Assembly (NCBI GenBank): GCA_964570205.1
Contig: CAZMXI010000081.1
Coordinates: 1 to 21,368 of the forward strand
Source: CAZMXI01 sp964570205
GTDB lineage: Bacteria > Planctomycetota > Phycisphaerae > Tepidisphaerales > Tepidisphaeraceae
Length of the DNA stretch: 21,368 bases
Direction of reading: 5' to 3'
Part shown: piece after piece, positions 13,789 through 21,368 of the stretch
Position numbering within the stretch: the first letter of the stretch is position 1
How the letters are laid out: every line of letters begins with the position of its first letter
Notes under the pieces: generated by a model
What the model was told of the DNA's origin: nothing
The model's database searches: none
Seen by the model: the letters and a program-made list of their open reading frames with translations, nothing else
Made by a program: the position numbers and the translations under genes

Positions 13789-16700
13789 ATGCAAAAGCTG
13801 GCGGAAATCTGCATTCGGCGCCCGGTCTTTGCGACCATGATCATCCTGGCGCTGGTGGTCGTGGGCTCGGCGAGCTACTTCCGGCTGGGGGTGGATCGAT
13901 ACCCGGCCATGGACCTGCCCGTGGTCAGCGTGAGGGCGTCGCTGCGCGGGGCATCGCCCGAGGAAGTCGAGACGAGCGTGGCCCAGGTGCTCGAGCGCGC
14001 CATCAACACCGTGGAAGGGATCGAAGAGCTGCGCTCGATGTGCGGCCAGGGGAGCTGTTTCATCTCGGTCACGTTCAGCCTCGACCGCGACATCGACGTG
14101 GCAACGCAGGATGTGCGGGACCGCGTCTCCGCGGTGCTGCGCCAACTGCCCGACGACACCGACCCGCCCGTCGTCGAGAAGCGCGACAACGATTCGCAGC
14201 CGGTCCTGACGGCGGCGCTGTCGGGGCCCAGGTCGCTGCGCGAGCTGTACGAGCTGGCCGACAAGATCGTCCGCCCGCAGATCGAGCGCAGCACGGGCGT
14301 CGGGCAGGTGAGCATCGATGGCGGGCTGCGGCGTTCGATCAACGTCTGGGTGGATGCCGACAAGATCGCCGCGTACGAGCTTCCGATCACGGCGGTGGGC
14401 GACGCCATCGCCCGGCAGAACTCGGACATTCCCGGCGGCAACGTCACCGGCCCGAACCGCGAACAGGTCCTGCGGACGATGGGGCAGCTCACGGATGCGC
14501 GGGATTTCAACGACCTGGCCATCACCACGATCAACGGCGCCCCGATCCGGATCCAGGATGTGGGCATGGCCGAGGATGGGACTCAGGAGCAGCGGTCGAC
14601 CTCGCGGCTGAACGGCATGCCGAACGTGTCGCTGTCGATCTACCGGCAGTCGAAGGCGAACTCGGTGGAAGTGATCGAAGCCGCCCGGCAGAGCCTGGCG
14701 CAGGTGGCCGAGCAGCTTCCGTCGGACGTGAAGCTCGAGGTCATCCGCGACCAGTCTCGCTACATCTACTCGGCGCTGCACGAGATCAAGACGCACTTGG
14801 TGCTGGGCAGCATCCTGGCGAGCCTGGTGGTGCTGATGTTCATGCGGAACTGGCGCTCGACGATCATCGCGGCGGTGGCGATCCCGGCGTCGGTGATCTC
14901 GACGTTCGGGATGATGGCCGCGCTGGGCTTCACGCTCAACAGCGTGACGATGCTGGCGCTGGTGCTGATGGTGGGCGTGGTGATCGACGACGCCATCGTG
15001 GTTCTGGAGAACATCTTCCGCTTCGTGGAAGAGAAGAAGATGAACCCGATGCAGGCCGCCAAGGCCGCGACCGCCGAGATCGGCCTGGCCGTGATGGCCA
15101 CGACGTTCTCGCTGGTGGTGATCTTCATCCCGGTGTCGTTCATGTCGAGCGTGTCGGGGCGGTTCCTGTACCAGTTCGGCATCACGGCGGCGGTGGCCGT
15201 GCTCATCAGCCTGCTGGTGTCGTTCACGCTGACGCCGATGATGAGCGCCCGGCTGCTCCGCGTGAAGGGCGGCGGCCACGACGAGGCGCGCTCGAGGCGC
15301 GGCTTCTACCGGCTGATCGACGCCGCATATACCTGGATGCTGACCTGGTCGATGCGGCTGCGCTGGGGCGTGGCGATCGTCGCGATCGCGGTTGTTGCGT
15401 CGTCGGGGCCGCTGTACAAGTACGTCAAGCAGGAGTTCGTCCCGACCGACGTGGATGAGGGCGAGTTCTTCATCATGGTGACTGGCCCGGAAGGCACGAG
15501 CATGCCGGCGATGGACGAGGCCATGCGGGCCATCGAGGGGGAGGTGAAGGCCGTGCCTGGCGTGCGGCTGATGCTGACGTCGGCCGGCAGCGGCTTCATG
15601 GGCAGCGTCAACGGCGGGCGCATCCACATCGAGCTGGAGCCGCACGAGAAGCGGCTGTTCACCTGGGGCAGACTGTGGAAGGCGACGCTGGCGGGGAACC
15701 CCAAAGCGGCCTTCGAGAACAACCACTCGCAGCGCGAGATCATGCAGCAGATCCGCTCGCGCCTGCGCAAGTTCAAGGATGTGCGGTGCCAGATTCGCGG
15801 ATATCCGGCGATCAACTTGGGCGGCGGCAATTTTGACATCGATTTCGGCTTCAGGGGCGCTGAGCTGGAGAAGCTGGGCGAGTACGCCGACTCCCTGCGC
15901 AAAATGACGCTGCCGGGCGAAGGGGGCAAGCCGCCGCGGATTCCGGGCATCGTGGATGCCGACATCACGCTGCGGCTGGACAAGCCCGAACTGCGCGTGC
16001 AGATCGACCGGGCGAGGGCGGCGGACCTTGGGGTGGATGCGCGCGACATCGGATCGGCTCTGCGCCTTATGGTTGGCGGCGACGACGAAGTGTCGCGGTT
16101 CCGCGACCCGACACTCAATGAAGAGTACTACGTGCAGCTTCGGCTGCTGGAGGATGACCGCAACGACCCGAACCTCCTCGACACGCTTTATCTGCCCCGG
16201 CGCGGCGGCGGTCTGGTGCAGCTCAGCAACCTCGCGACCATCCAGCCGGCCAACGCCCCCTCGCGCATCGACCGGGTGGACCGGCAGCGCTGCGTCAACC
16301 TGCGGGCGGGCATCGATCCGCTGGCGGTCGACCCGGCGACCGGCGGGCGCTACGCCCTGGCCGACCGCATGCAGGCGCTGAAGGATGCCGTGGAGGAAAT
16401 GGGCCTGCCCGCGGGATACTCGATCCGCGTCGCCGGCCGCGGGCGGGAACTGGAGCGGACGTTCACCGAGTTCCTGTGGGCGTTCCTCCTCTCGGTCATC
16501 TTCATGTACATGATCCTGGCGTCGCAATACGAGAGCTTCGTCCATCCGCTGACGATCCTGCTGTCGCTGCCGCTTTCGGTGCCGTTCGCGCTGATTTCGC
16601 TCTACGCGACCGACGGCACGCTGAATCTCTATTCTGCCCTGGGCGTGCTGGTGCTGTTCGGTGTGGTGAAGAAAAACGCGATCCTTCAGATCGACCATAT

Positions 16701-17037
16701 GAACAACCTGAGACGCCAGGGCATGCCGCGCTTTGAGGCCATCATCCAGGCCAATCGCGACCGCCTGCGGCCGATCCTCATGACCACGCTGTCGCTTGTG
16801 GCGGGCATGCTGCCCATGGCCCTTGGCACCGGTCCGGGCGCCGAGGAGCGGCGGGCGGTGGCGGTTGTGGTCATTGGCGGACAGAGCCTGGCGCTACTGC
16901 TGACGTTGTTGGTGACGCCCGTTGTGTATTCGATCTTCGACGACATCGGCGCCCTGGTCTTGGGCCGGCGTCGCCAGGTTGTGGAGCAGGGCGGCCTTCC
17001 TGAATCGGCCACGCCGCAGGCTAACTCTGGCGTATGA
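13789..17037 (+). CDS. HAE-1 type RND efflux pump, inner-membrane permease
   Basis: A proton-driven transporter of the AcrB/MexB group, which exports drugs or lipophilic compounds through an adaptor and an outer-membrane channel. It has 1082 residues, two six-TM halves each with a large periplasmic loop, and the proton-relay pair Asp400-Asp401 in MVGVVIDDAIVVLEN, which marks HAE-1 pumps. GVVKKNAILQIDHMN supplies the lysines of the second-half relay helix. The N-terminus MQKLAEICIRRPVFATMI is typical; the frame is open further upstream but without family similarity. No adaptor or channel gene adjoins it; the channel gene at the left edge is 12 kb away. The stop overlaps the convergent next gene by 17 nt. 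Confidence 0.95.
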   Translation: MQKLAEICIRRPVFATMIILALVVVGSASYFRLGVDRYPAMDLPVVSVRASLRGASPEEVETSVAQVLERAINTVEGIEELRSMCGQGSCFISVTFSLDRDIDVATQDVRDRVSAVLRQLPDDTDPPVVEKRDNDSQPVLTAALSGPRSLRELYELADKIVRPQIERSTGVGQVSIDGGLRRSINVWVDADKIAAYELPITAVGDAIARQNSDIPGGNVTGPNREQVLRTMGQLTDARDFNDLAITTINGAPIRIQDVGMAEDGTQEQRSTSRLNGMPNVSLSIYRQSKANSVEVIEAARQSLAQVAEQLPSDVKLEVIRDQSRYIYSALHEIKTHLVLGSILASLVVLMFMRNWRSTIIAAVAIPASVISTFGMMAALGFTLNSVTMLALVLMVGVVIDDAIVVLENIFRFVEEKKMNPMQAAKAATAEIGLAVMATTFSLVVIFIPVSFMSSVSGRFLYQFGITAAVAVLISLLVSFTLTPMMSARLLRVKGGGHDEARSRRGFYRLIDAAYTWMLTWSMRLRWGVAIVAIAVVASSGPLYKYVKQEFVPTDVDEGEFFIMVTGPEGTSMPAMDEAMRAIEGEVKAVPGVRLMLTSAGSGFMGSVNGGRIHIELEPHEKRLFTWGRLWKATLAGNPKAAFENNHSQREIMQQIRSRLRKFKDVRCQIRGYPAINLGGGNFDIDFGFRGAELEKLGEYADSLRKMTLPGEGGKPPRIPGIVDADITLRLDKPELRVQIDRARAADLGVDARDIGSALRLMVGGDDEVSRFRDPTLNEEYYVQLRLLEDDRNDPNLLDTLYLPRRGGGLVQLSNLATIQPANAPSRIDRVDRQRCVNLRAGIDPLAVDPATGGRYALADRMQALKDAVEEMGLPAGYSIRVAGRGRELERTFTEFLWAFLLSVIFMYMILASQYESFVHPLTILLSLPLSVPFALISLYATDGTLNLYSALGVLVLFGVVKKNAILQIDHMNNLRRQGMPRFEAIIQANRDRLRPILMTTLSLVAGMLPMALGTGPGAEERRAVAVVVIGGQSLALLLTLLVTPVVYSIFDDIGALVLGRRRQVVEQGGLPESATPQANSGV

Positions 17038-17803
17038 ACAGGACGTAGACCAGGATGCCCAAGGCATTGAGCAGGGTGAGGATGGCGGCCTTGCCCATGA
17101 TGTCGCGCACACGCTGCGAGCATTGCGCCAGCGGCAGGTTGATCCACTCCAGCGGGCGCAGATACCACGGCAGGCGATCGTCGTCTTCGCGTGTTGCCGG
17201 TGCTTGGGGCTCGGGCTCTTCCCGCTGCTTCAAAGCGCCGTCCGCGGCGCTCAGCAGTTCGGCGGAGATGACCTGACGTTCAAGGGCGTTGGTCTGTTCG
17301 GCAGGATCGGCCGCGGCAGCCGGCGCCATGGGCGACGGGGCTGCCGATGCCGGCGCCGCAGGCAGTGAAACCGGGGCGGCAGGTCCTTCCGACGCGGCGG
17401 GGGGCCGGACGGCGGCCTGCGGGCCGGTCAATTCCTGGAAAAGCTCATCCAGTTGCGCTGCGACATCGGGCACGCCCGCCGAATCGCCCGAGGGCGTGGG
17501 GACCGAGGGCTGTGGCGATGACTCGGCGGCGGTGGCATCGGCCTTGCTCTTCGCAAGAAGGCTGTCCACTTCAGCGCCTGTTGTCGGTTCGATCGACTCC
17601 AGCAATTGGTCGACCTCTGCGGGGTCGGCGGTTGCGGCCTGAGCGGGGGATTCGGAGGCCGCTTCCTGTGGCTGGACGTCCGCATCAGAGAGAAGACGAT
17701 CGATTTCGGCGTCGGCCATCTGCGCCAGCAGATCGTCGGCGTTGGCTCCGCCGGGCGAGATGATGTCGTTAGGTTCCGGAAGCTCGATGTTGTCCTGCGC
17801 CAT
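17021..17803 (-). CDS. Tail-anchored acidic protein with repeated AE[I/V]DxLL motifs, unknown
   Basis: Not a family I can name. The 260 residues form a long, probably disordered region rich in Ala, Pro, Glu, Asp and Ser (1-205), then a compact segment LPWYLRPLEWINLPLAQCS and a single membrane helix near the C-terminus (about 238-257), so the protein should be tail-anchored with its bulk in the cytoplasm. The disordered part repeats a short motif: ADAEIDRLL (30-38), DPAEVDQLL (60-68), TGAEVDSLL (75-83) and, weaker, VAAQLDELF (114-122). Each could form a short helix that docks on a partner. GGAG lies 6 nt before the ATG and a good promoter lies upstream. The similar motif in the lexA leader ORF is noted there. 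Confidence 0.8.
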   Translation of the reverse strand: MAQDNIELPEPNDIISPGGANADDLLAQMADAEIDRLLSDADVQPQEAASESPAQAATADPAEVDQLLESIEPTTGAEVDSLLAKSKADATAAESSPQPSVPTPSGDSAGVPDVAAQLDELFQELTGPQAAVRPPAASEGPAAPVSLPAAPASAAPSPMAPAAAADPAEQTNALERQVISAELLSAADGALKQREEPEPQAPATREDDDRLPWYLRPLEWINLPLAQCSQRVRDIMGKAAILTLLNALGILVYVLFIRQS

Positions 17804-17861
17804 GCCGCACTCCGTTTCGGCGCGAAATTGCGAATCCTTTCGCCTTTATCGGACGGGCCGC

Positions 17862-17890
17862 ACTATAACTTGCGTTCGGGCGTCAGGCAA
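17862..17890 (-). promoter_or_regulatory. promoter of the AE[I/V]DxLL-motif protein
   Basis: On the minus strand, TTGCCT (17890-17885, four of six) and TATAGT (17867-17862, five of six) are 17 nt apart. On the plus strand the same AT patch reads TATAAC (17864-17869) and may serve as the -10 of divergent rsmE, so the two genes could share this control point. Confidence 0.5.
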
Positions 17891-17895
17891 ACACA

Positions 17896-18669
17896 ATGTC
17901 GCGCTCAATCATGAGACGTATCCACATGAAGCAGATTGAGATCGGCGAGATGACCCTCGATCCAGAACAGGCGCACCATTTGCGCGATGTCCTGCGGGTG
18001 GGCGAGGGGCAAACCATCGAGGTGTTTGACGATGCCGGGCAGGTGGGCTGCGCGACGGTCGTGCGGAGCGGCCAGGGCGAAGTCGTGGTGCGTGTCGCGG
18101 AGGTTCAGGCGCCTCTGGACCTGGCCCTGAAATGGACCGTGGCGTCGGCGGTGCCCAAGGGCCAGCGCGCTGACTGGATGGTGGAGAAGCTCAGCGAGCT
18201 GGGGACCGCCGAGTTTGTGCCGCTGGCGACGGCGCGCGGGGTGGTGTTGCCCGACGGCCAGGGCAAGCGGCAGCGCTGGCGGCGGCTGGCGGAGGAGTCG
18301 GCCAAGCAGTCGCGCCGGGCGGGCGTCATGAAGATCGCCGAGCTGACCGAAGTGTCGCCCTATGCCCGGGGCGTGGGGCTGACGGGGTGGTATCTGTCCA
18401 CCGCGCCGGGGGCGATGCCGGCTCTGGATGCGGCACGCAAGCTGCTGGCCTGGCCGGGCTTGCCGCTGACCTGGCTGACGATCCTGGTCGGGCCCGAGGG
18501 AGGATGGACGGAGCAGGAGATCGCCGCATTTGATGATGCCAGGCTGATGCCCGTCTCGTTGGGTTCGACGGTTCTGCGGGTGGAGACCGCCGCGGTGGCG
18601 GCGGCGAGCATCATGGCGGGGGTGGTGCGGCCGCTGGTGGACCAGGGTTGGGTCTGGCGGATTGAATAG
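17896..18669 (+). CDS. rsmE: 16S rRNA (uracil1498-N3)-methyltransferase RsmE
   Basis: Methylates N3 of U1498 in the 30S subunit with S-adenosylmethionine. The 257 residues match the family: an N-terminal PUA-like domain (about 1-75, with HHLRDVLRVGEG), then a SPOUT domain with the deep trefoil knot built from LVGPEGGWTEQEIAAF (197-212) and SLGSTVLRVETA (221-232). EESAKQSRR (134-142) is the usual family helix. The start may be ATG 17896, 17911 or 17926; the first follows AGG by 8 nt. In many bacteria rsmE follows prmA, which is not here. The next gene on the same strand begins 71 nt downstream with no terminator between, so they may be cotranscribed. Confidence 0.93.
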   Translation: MSRSIMRRIHMKQIEIGEMTLDPEQAHHLRDVLRVGEGQTIEVFDDAGQVGCATVVRSGQGEVVVRVAEVQAPLDLALKWTVASAVPKGQRADWMVEKLSELGTAEFVPLATARGVVLPDGQGKRQRWRRLAEESAKQSRRAGVMKIAELTEVSPYARGVGLTGWYLSTAPGAMPALDAARKLLAWPGLPLTWLTILVGPEGGWTEQEIAAFDDARLMPVSLGSTVLRVETAAVAAASIMAGVVRPLVDQGWVWRIE

Positions 18670-18740
18670 CAGGCGCGGCTGATAACGAGGCTTGAAAAAC
18701 CGGTCACGCGGGGCGAACCTAATGGAGTCCGGGCCGCCGG

Positions 18741-20294
18741 ATGACACAGCGGGGATATTGCGCGGTGAAGGGTCCATTGGAAGAAGACCAGGGTGCAACG
18801 ACGCAGGAAGGCGTGCCGCCGGAGCCATTGGGACCGGCAACCGCCAGAGTGCGCGAACGGGTGACGGCCGCAGTGGTGGTGCTGCTGGCGGTGGCGCCGT
18901 CGGTGCTCTGGCCGGGGGACACGCCATGGATTTTCGATGAGCCGGCCGAGGTGGGCATCGCGCTGAAGGCCAACCAGGAGCAGCGGCTGGCCGCGCACGG
19001 GCTGGGGGGCAACTTCTACGTGCGGTATGGTCCGTTGCCGATGCACATCTACCAGGCGATGCTGCTGGTGAGCCACGATCCGCGGCATCTGGTGCTGATG
19101 CGGGCGGCGCTGTTCTCGCTGGGCATCGCCCTGTCGCTGCTGTGGCTGGGCAGGACATTGAACCTGGGCCGATGGTTCGCGGCGGCGGTGGTGCTGGCGC
19201 CTTACCTGTGGCTGAACAACCGCATTCTATGGGCGGCGAGCTTTGTTATTCCCATAACTCTTTTGGCGGTGGCGGCTTATGCGTCGTACCTGAAGACGCG
19301 CGGCCGGTTTGCGCTGGTGGTGGCGTTCTGGGGGGCGGTCGCGCCGGCGTTCGTGCATCCGCAGTCGGCTCCGCTGTCGGCGGTGATCGTCGGGCACATG
19401 CTGGTGTTTCACTGGCGGGGGATGCTGAGGGCCGCGCCGGGGTTGTTGCTTGTGGCGGGGGTGATGGCCGCGCTGAACTGGGAGTACATTCAGTACCTTG
19501 AATATGAGGTTCGGGGGATGCTGTCGTGGTGCGTGGAGAGGGGGCATCCGAGCAGTACATCGCGGGTTGCAGCGCTGTTTGGGCCGCTGCTGAGCGGGAC
19601 GTTGATCGGCGGGGGGGAGTTTGGCGACATGGCCGGGCCTCTGGGCGGGCCGGCGTGGGTGGCGGCCGGTTTGCGGTGGGCGTCGAGCCTGGGCATTCCG
19701 CTGGTGTGGATCGGCGCAGGGGCCGCAGTGTGGAGCGTGCGTCGGCCGGCGGACGCGAAGGTGACGATGATGCGGCTGGCGCTGGCGTGCCTGGGCTTGC
19801 AGATGATCTACTTTGCCGTGTTCCGTGTGCCGCCAGCGCCGCACTATTTCTTTGGGACGTTCGGGATGAACGTACTGCTGGCGTGGCAGGGGGCCGAGGC
19901 GCTGGCGAAGGTTCGGCTTCGGGAGGCGGCGGTTGCGCTCTATGGAATCGGGGTGGCGGGGATCACGCTGGGGACGCTGGCGCAGGTGCGCCGGCACGGC
20001 TGGCCGCGGGGGTGGGCATCGCCAACACTGAACGAGCAGGTTGCGCTGGTGCGGGAGCTGAACCGTTACGAGAACACCGAGGCGTACACGGATGTGACGG
20101 CGTACCAGATGGAGCCGGCCAACGCGATCGTGTACCTGCGGGCGCTGTACCCCGCGCCGGCGGGTGCGAAGAGGCGAGCGGAGCGGCTGGTGATCCGGTA
20201 TCGGGAGGGGGGCGAGCTGGATGGCCGGATCGAGCTGGTGGAGATGGAAGGCGGGGAACTGGGGGCGGGATTGAAGCGGATCGCGGTTAGGTGA
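18741..20294 (+). CDS. Polytopic membrane protein, possibly GT-C-type glycosyltransferase
   Basis: The 517 residues hold roughly 9-10 hydrophobic segments from about residue 42 to 410 and then a soluble C-terminal part of about 100 residues. After TM1 comes an extracytoplasmic loop with acidic residues, TPWIFDEPAEVGIAL, and then YGPLPMHIYQAML. This order (TM1, acidic loop, Gly-Pro segment, further helices) resembles GT-C transferases such as the PMT/ArnT and DUF2723-like groups, where an acidic residue of loop 1 is catalytic. The similarity is one of layout and not of a diagnostic motif, so the enzyme call is tentative. ATG 18741 lacks a good ribosome site and later starts are possible. It follows rsmE on the same strand. 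High GC and heavy Gly/Ala use match its neighbours. Confidence 0.72.
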   Translation: MTQRGYCAVKGPLEEDQGATTQEGVPPEPLGPATARVRERVTAAVVVLLAVAPSVLWPGDTPWIFDEPAEVGIALKANQEQRLAAHGLGGNFYVRYGPLPMHIYQAMLLVSHDPRHLVLMRAALFSLGIALSLLWLGRTLNLGRWFAAAVVLAPYLWLNNRILWAASFVIPITLLAVAAYASYLKTRGRFALVVAFWGAVAPAFVHPQSAPLSAVIVGHMLVFHWRGMLRAAPGLLLVAGVMAALNWEYIQYLEYEVRGMLSWCVERGHPSSTSRVAALFGPLLSGTLIGGGEFGDMAGPLGGPAWVAAGLRWASSLGIPLVWIGAGAAVWSVRRPADAKVTMMRLALACLGLQMIYFAVFRVPPAPHYFFGTFGMNVLLAWQGAEALAKVRLREAAVALYGIGVAGITLGTLAQVRRHGWPRGWASPTLNEQVALVRELNRYENTEAYTDVTAYQMEPANAIVYLRALYPAPAGAKRRAERLVIRYREGGELDGRIELVEMEGGELGAGLKRIAVR

Positions 20295-20399
20295 GCGGGG
20301 GAGGTTCCATATCCGAGGAGCAGGCCGGGGCACAAGGTCGCCCGGGGTCAGGTTAGGCGGCGGGGGTGCGGTGGCTCTGTCTTACGCCGCTGCGCGGGC

Positions 20400-20418
20400 C
20401 ATGGGCAGGTTGCCCATG
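20400..20418. repeat. intergenic 8-bp palindromic hairpin
   Basis: CATGGGCA (20400-20407) and TGCCCATG (20411-20418) form an 8-bp inverted repeat with a GGT loop between two convergent genes. There is no T-run on either side, so it is not a plain Rho-independent terminator. It might be a REP-like dispersed element; only one copy is in this window. Confidence 0.5.
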
Positions 20419-20434
20419 CCACGTTGGCGCGCGG

Positions 20435-21067
20435 TCAGGGGGCGGGTTGGAGTTTTTCGAGTTCGGCGGCGAGGGTGGCGGAGACGGTGACGAGTCTGGG
20501 GGGGGCGAGTTGTTCGCGGGTGTAGAACTGGATGAACTGGCCCTCGATATGGAGGACCATATCCTCGCCGTTCTGCGCGAAGAGGATGCGGACGTCGCAG
20601 GGCTGGAGATGGCGTTTGTCGCCGTCGAGGAAGATGCCGTCGGGGATGTCGCGGCGGTCCATGCTGGGGGCGCGGCTGCGGACCTCGTGGGAGGCGAGCA
20701 TATTCAGGGGCACATCAATGCCATGCAGGGGGAGGTAAAAGCGGTTTCCGTTCCAACGGGGATGCAGGACATCGGCCTTGTCATCGCTGACAAGCAGCAG
20801 GTCAACGGTAGGCTCGGCCTGCTGCAGGAGGAGTCTGGCCGGGGGGAATTTCATGGGCTTGCCGTCGATGAGCATGACGGATTCGGCGGGTCCGCGGGCG
20901 GGGAGGGTGTTGGGGGTGGCCTGGTCGGAGGTGTCGCGCGGGTTGGTGGTGACGATATTGGCCTGTTGGGGCTTGTCGCAACCCAAGGCCAGCAGCCCGA
21001 GCAGCAGCGCGAGGGCGGAGCGGCAGAGCAGGGCGTGAAGAGCGAATCGGATGGCGACAGACGGCAT
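20435..21067 (-). CDS. Lipoprotein of unknown function
   Basis: A 210-residue product with a type II signal peptide: hydrophobic residues 18-28 and lipobox LALGC with Cys30. A polar linker (about 31-60, Thr/Asn/Pro-rich) leads to a soluble domain with SVMLIDGKPMKFPPARLLL and an alternating hydrophobic pattern, so probably beta-rich, with a final helical stretch ending in Pro. I recognise no catalytic motif. GGGAG lies 5 nt before ATG 21067. It is convergent with the membrane protein gene (140-nt gap holding the palindrome at 20400) and divergent from the zinc-ribbon gene. The last 30 codons are clean, with no sign of decay. Confidence 0.8.
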   Translation of the reverse strand: MPSVAIRFALHALLCRSALALLLGLLALGCDKPQQANIVTTNPRDTSDQATPNTLPARGPAESVMLIDGKPMKFPPARLLLQQAEPTVDLLLVSDDKADVLHPRWNGNRFYLPLHGIDVPLNMLASHEVRSRAPSMDRRDIPDGIFLDGDKRHLQPCDVRILFAQNGEDMVLHIEGQFIQFYTREQLAPPRLVTVSATLAAELEKLQPAP

Positions 21068-21143
21068 TCGGGCTCCCGTCCGCTCGATGACCGGGCTTTG
21101 CCCCCGCCGAGGGTGGCGGAACCGAGCGGGCTCTTATAGAGTT

Positions 21144-21149
21144 TAGCAT
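21144..21149 (+). promoter_or_regulatory. candidate -10 of the zinc-ribbon gene
   Basis: TAGCAT ends 6 nt before ATG 21156, so transcription would begin on the start codon itself, giving a leaderless mRNA; there is no ribosome site before the ATG. The -35 region is weak. Confidence 0.35.
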
Positions 21150-21155
21150 ACCATC

Positions 21156-21368
21156 ATGCGGCACGTCGCGTCTAATGTTCCGGAAGAGGGGCGGGTGTTG
21201 TGCGAGGGTTGCGGGTATATCCTGGACGGTTTGGCGGAGGAGTCGCGATGCCCGGAATGCGGCAAGCTGATCAGCGAAAGCGTGGGCAGTTTGCGAAGGG
21301 CGACGGCGTGGGAACGGGGCGGGGGCACGGAAGCGGGCCGATATGCGCAAACCGTTTTCCATACAATA
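21156..21368 (+). CDS. Zinc-ribbon protein of planctomycete type, 3' end cut by window
   Basis: The first 71 residues of a protein that continues past the window. Four cysteines (16, 19, 32 and 35) in CEGCGYILDGL and RCPECGKLI form a zinc ribbon. As far as I know, this CxxCGYxLxGL...CPECG signature is common at the start of many Planctomycetota membrane and regulatory proteins, usually followed by transmembrane segments; what follows here is not visible. After the ribbon comes a Gly/Arg-rich stretch with AWERGGG. It is divergent from the lipoprotein gene. The reading frame is open to the last base. The zinc ribbon is clear, the function unknown. Confidence 0.7.
   Translation, partial: MRHVASNVPEEGRVLCEGCGYILDGLAEESRCPECGKLISESVGSLRRATAWERGGGTEAGRYAQTVFHTI

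Noticed and set aside
13356..15458. 700-codon plus-strand frame over the Nif3-like and RND genes
   Set aside because: A Gly/Arg-rich shadow frame; the RND frame carries the family motifs.
13504..16698. 1064-codon minus-strand open frame
   Set aside because: It is the antisense of the RND pump gene, with extreme His/Arg/Gln content produced by the high GC of the coding strand.

Overview
The window is a GC-rich bacterial chromosomal segment carrying about 18 protein genes with short spacers. I found no tRNA, rRNA, CRISPR array, transposase or prophage gene. Several traits point to Planctomycetota, most likely the Phycisphaerae side: many small secreted or tail-anchored proteins of unknown function, a CxxCGYxLxGL...CPECG zinc ribbon at the right edge, and genes that appear to lack Shine-Dalgarno sequences. 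The taxonomic call rests on this character and not on a marker gene.

Left part (1-7939), mostly minus strand: a CzcC/TolC-type outer-membrane efflux lipoprotein cut by the window edge; the pilus retraction ATPase pilT with its own promoter and terminator; and proB (glutamate 5-kinase). A plus-strand two-TM protein of unknown function follows. Next comes lexA, preceded by a small ORF that has the promoter and the better ribosome binding site and runs about 205 nt into lexA in another frame. A secreted protein and a YbjT-like SDR/DUF2867 protein are joined by an ATGA overlap.

Middle part (7940-11653): a stand-alone BLUF blue-light sensor with every flavin-pocket residue in place, a 75-residue lipoprotein on the opposite strand, and a 540-nt stretch without protein genes. 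That stretch is the most unusual part of the window. It holds two textbook plus-strand Rho-independent terminators (ending at 9009 and 9334). Between them lies a self-contained transcription unit of about 285 nt with a candidate promoter, many hairpins and a long-range 9-bp helix. I could not match it to tmRNA, RNase P RNA, 6S, SRP RNA or a riboswitch, so it is reported as an unassigned structured RNA. A secreted BNR-type beta-propeller protein and a CDF metal exporter form a coupled minus-strand pair after it.

Right part (11654-21368): a CHAD protein convergent with a Nif3-like dinuclear-metal protein; an HAE-1 type RND pump without an adjacent adaptor or channel gene; a tail-anchored protein with repeated AE[I/V]DxLL motifs; rsmE; a polytopic, possibly GT-C-like membrane protein; a lipoprotein; and the start of a zinc-ribbon protein. 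Envelope functions dominate (efflux, pilus motor, metal export, lipoproteins), mixed with housekeeping genes (proB, lexA, rsmE, Nif3-like). Operons are short, at most two genes by visible overlap.
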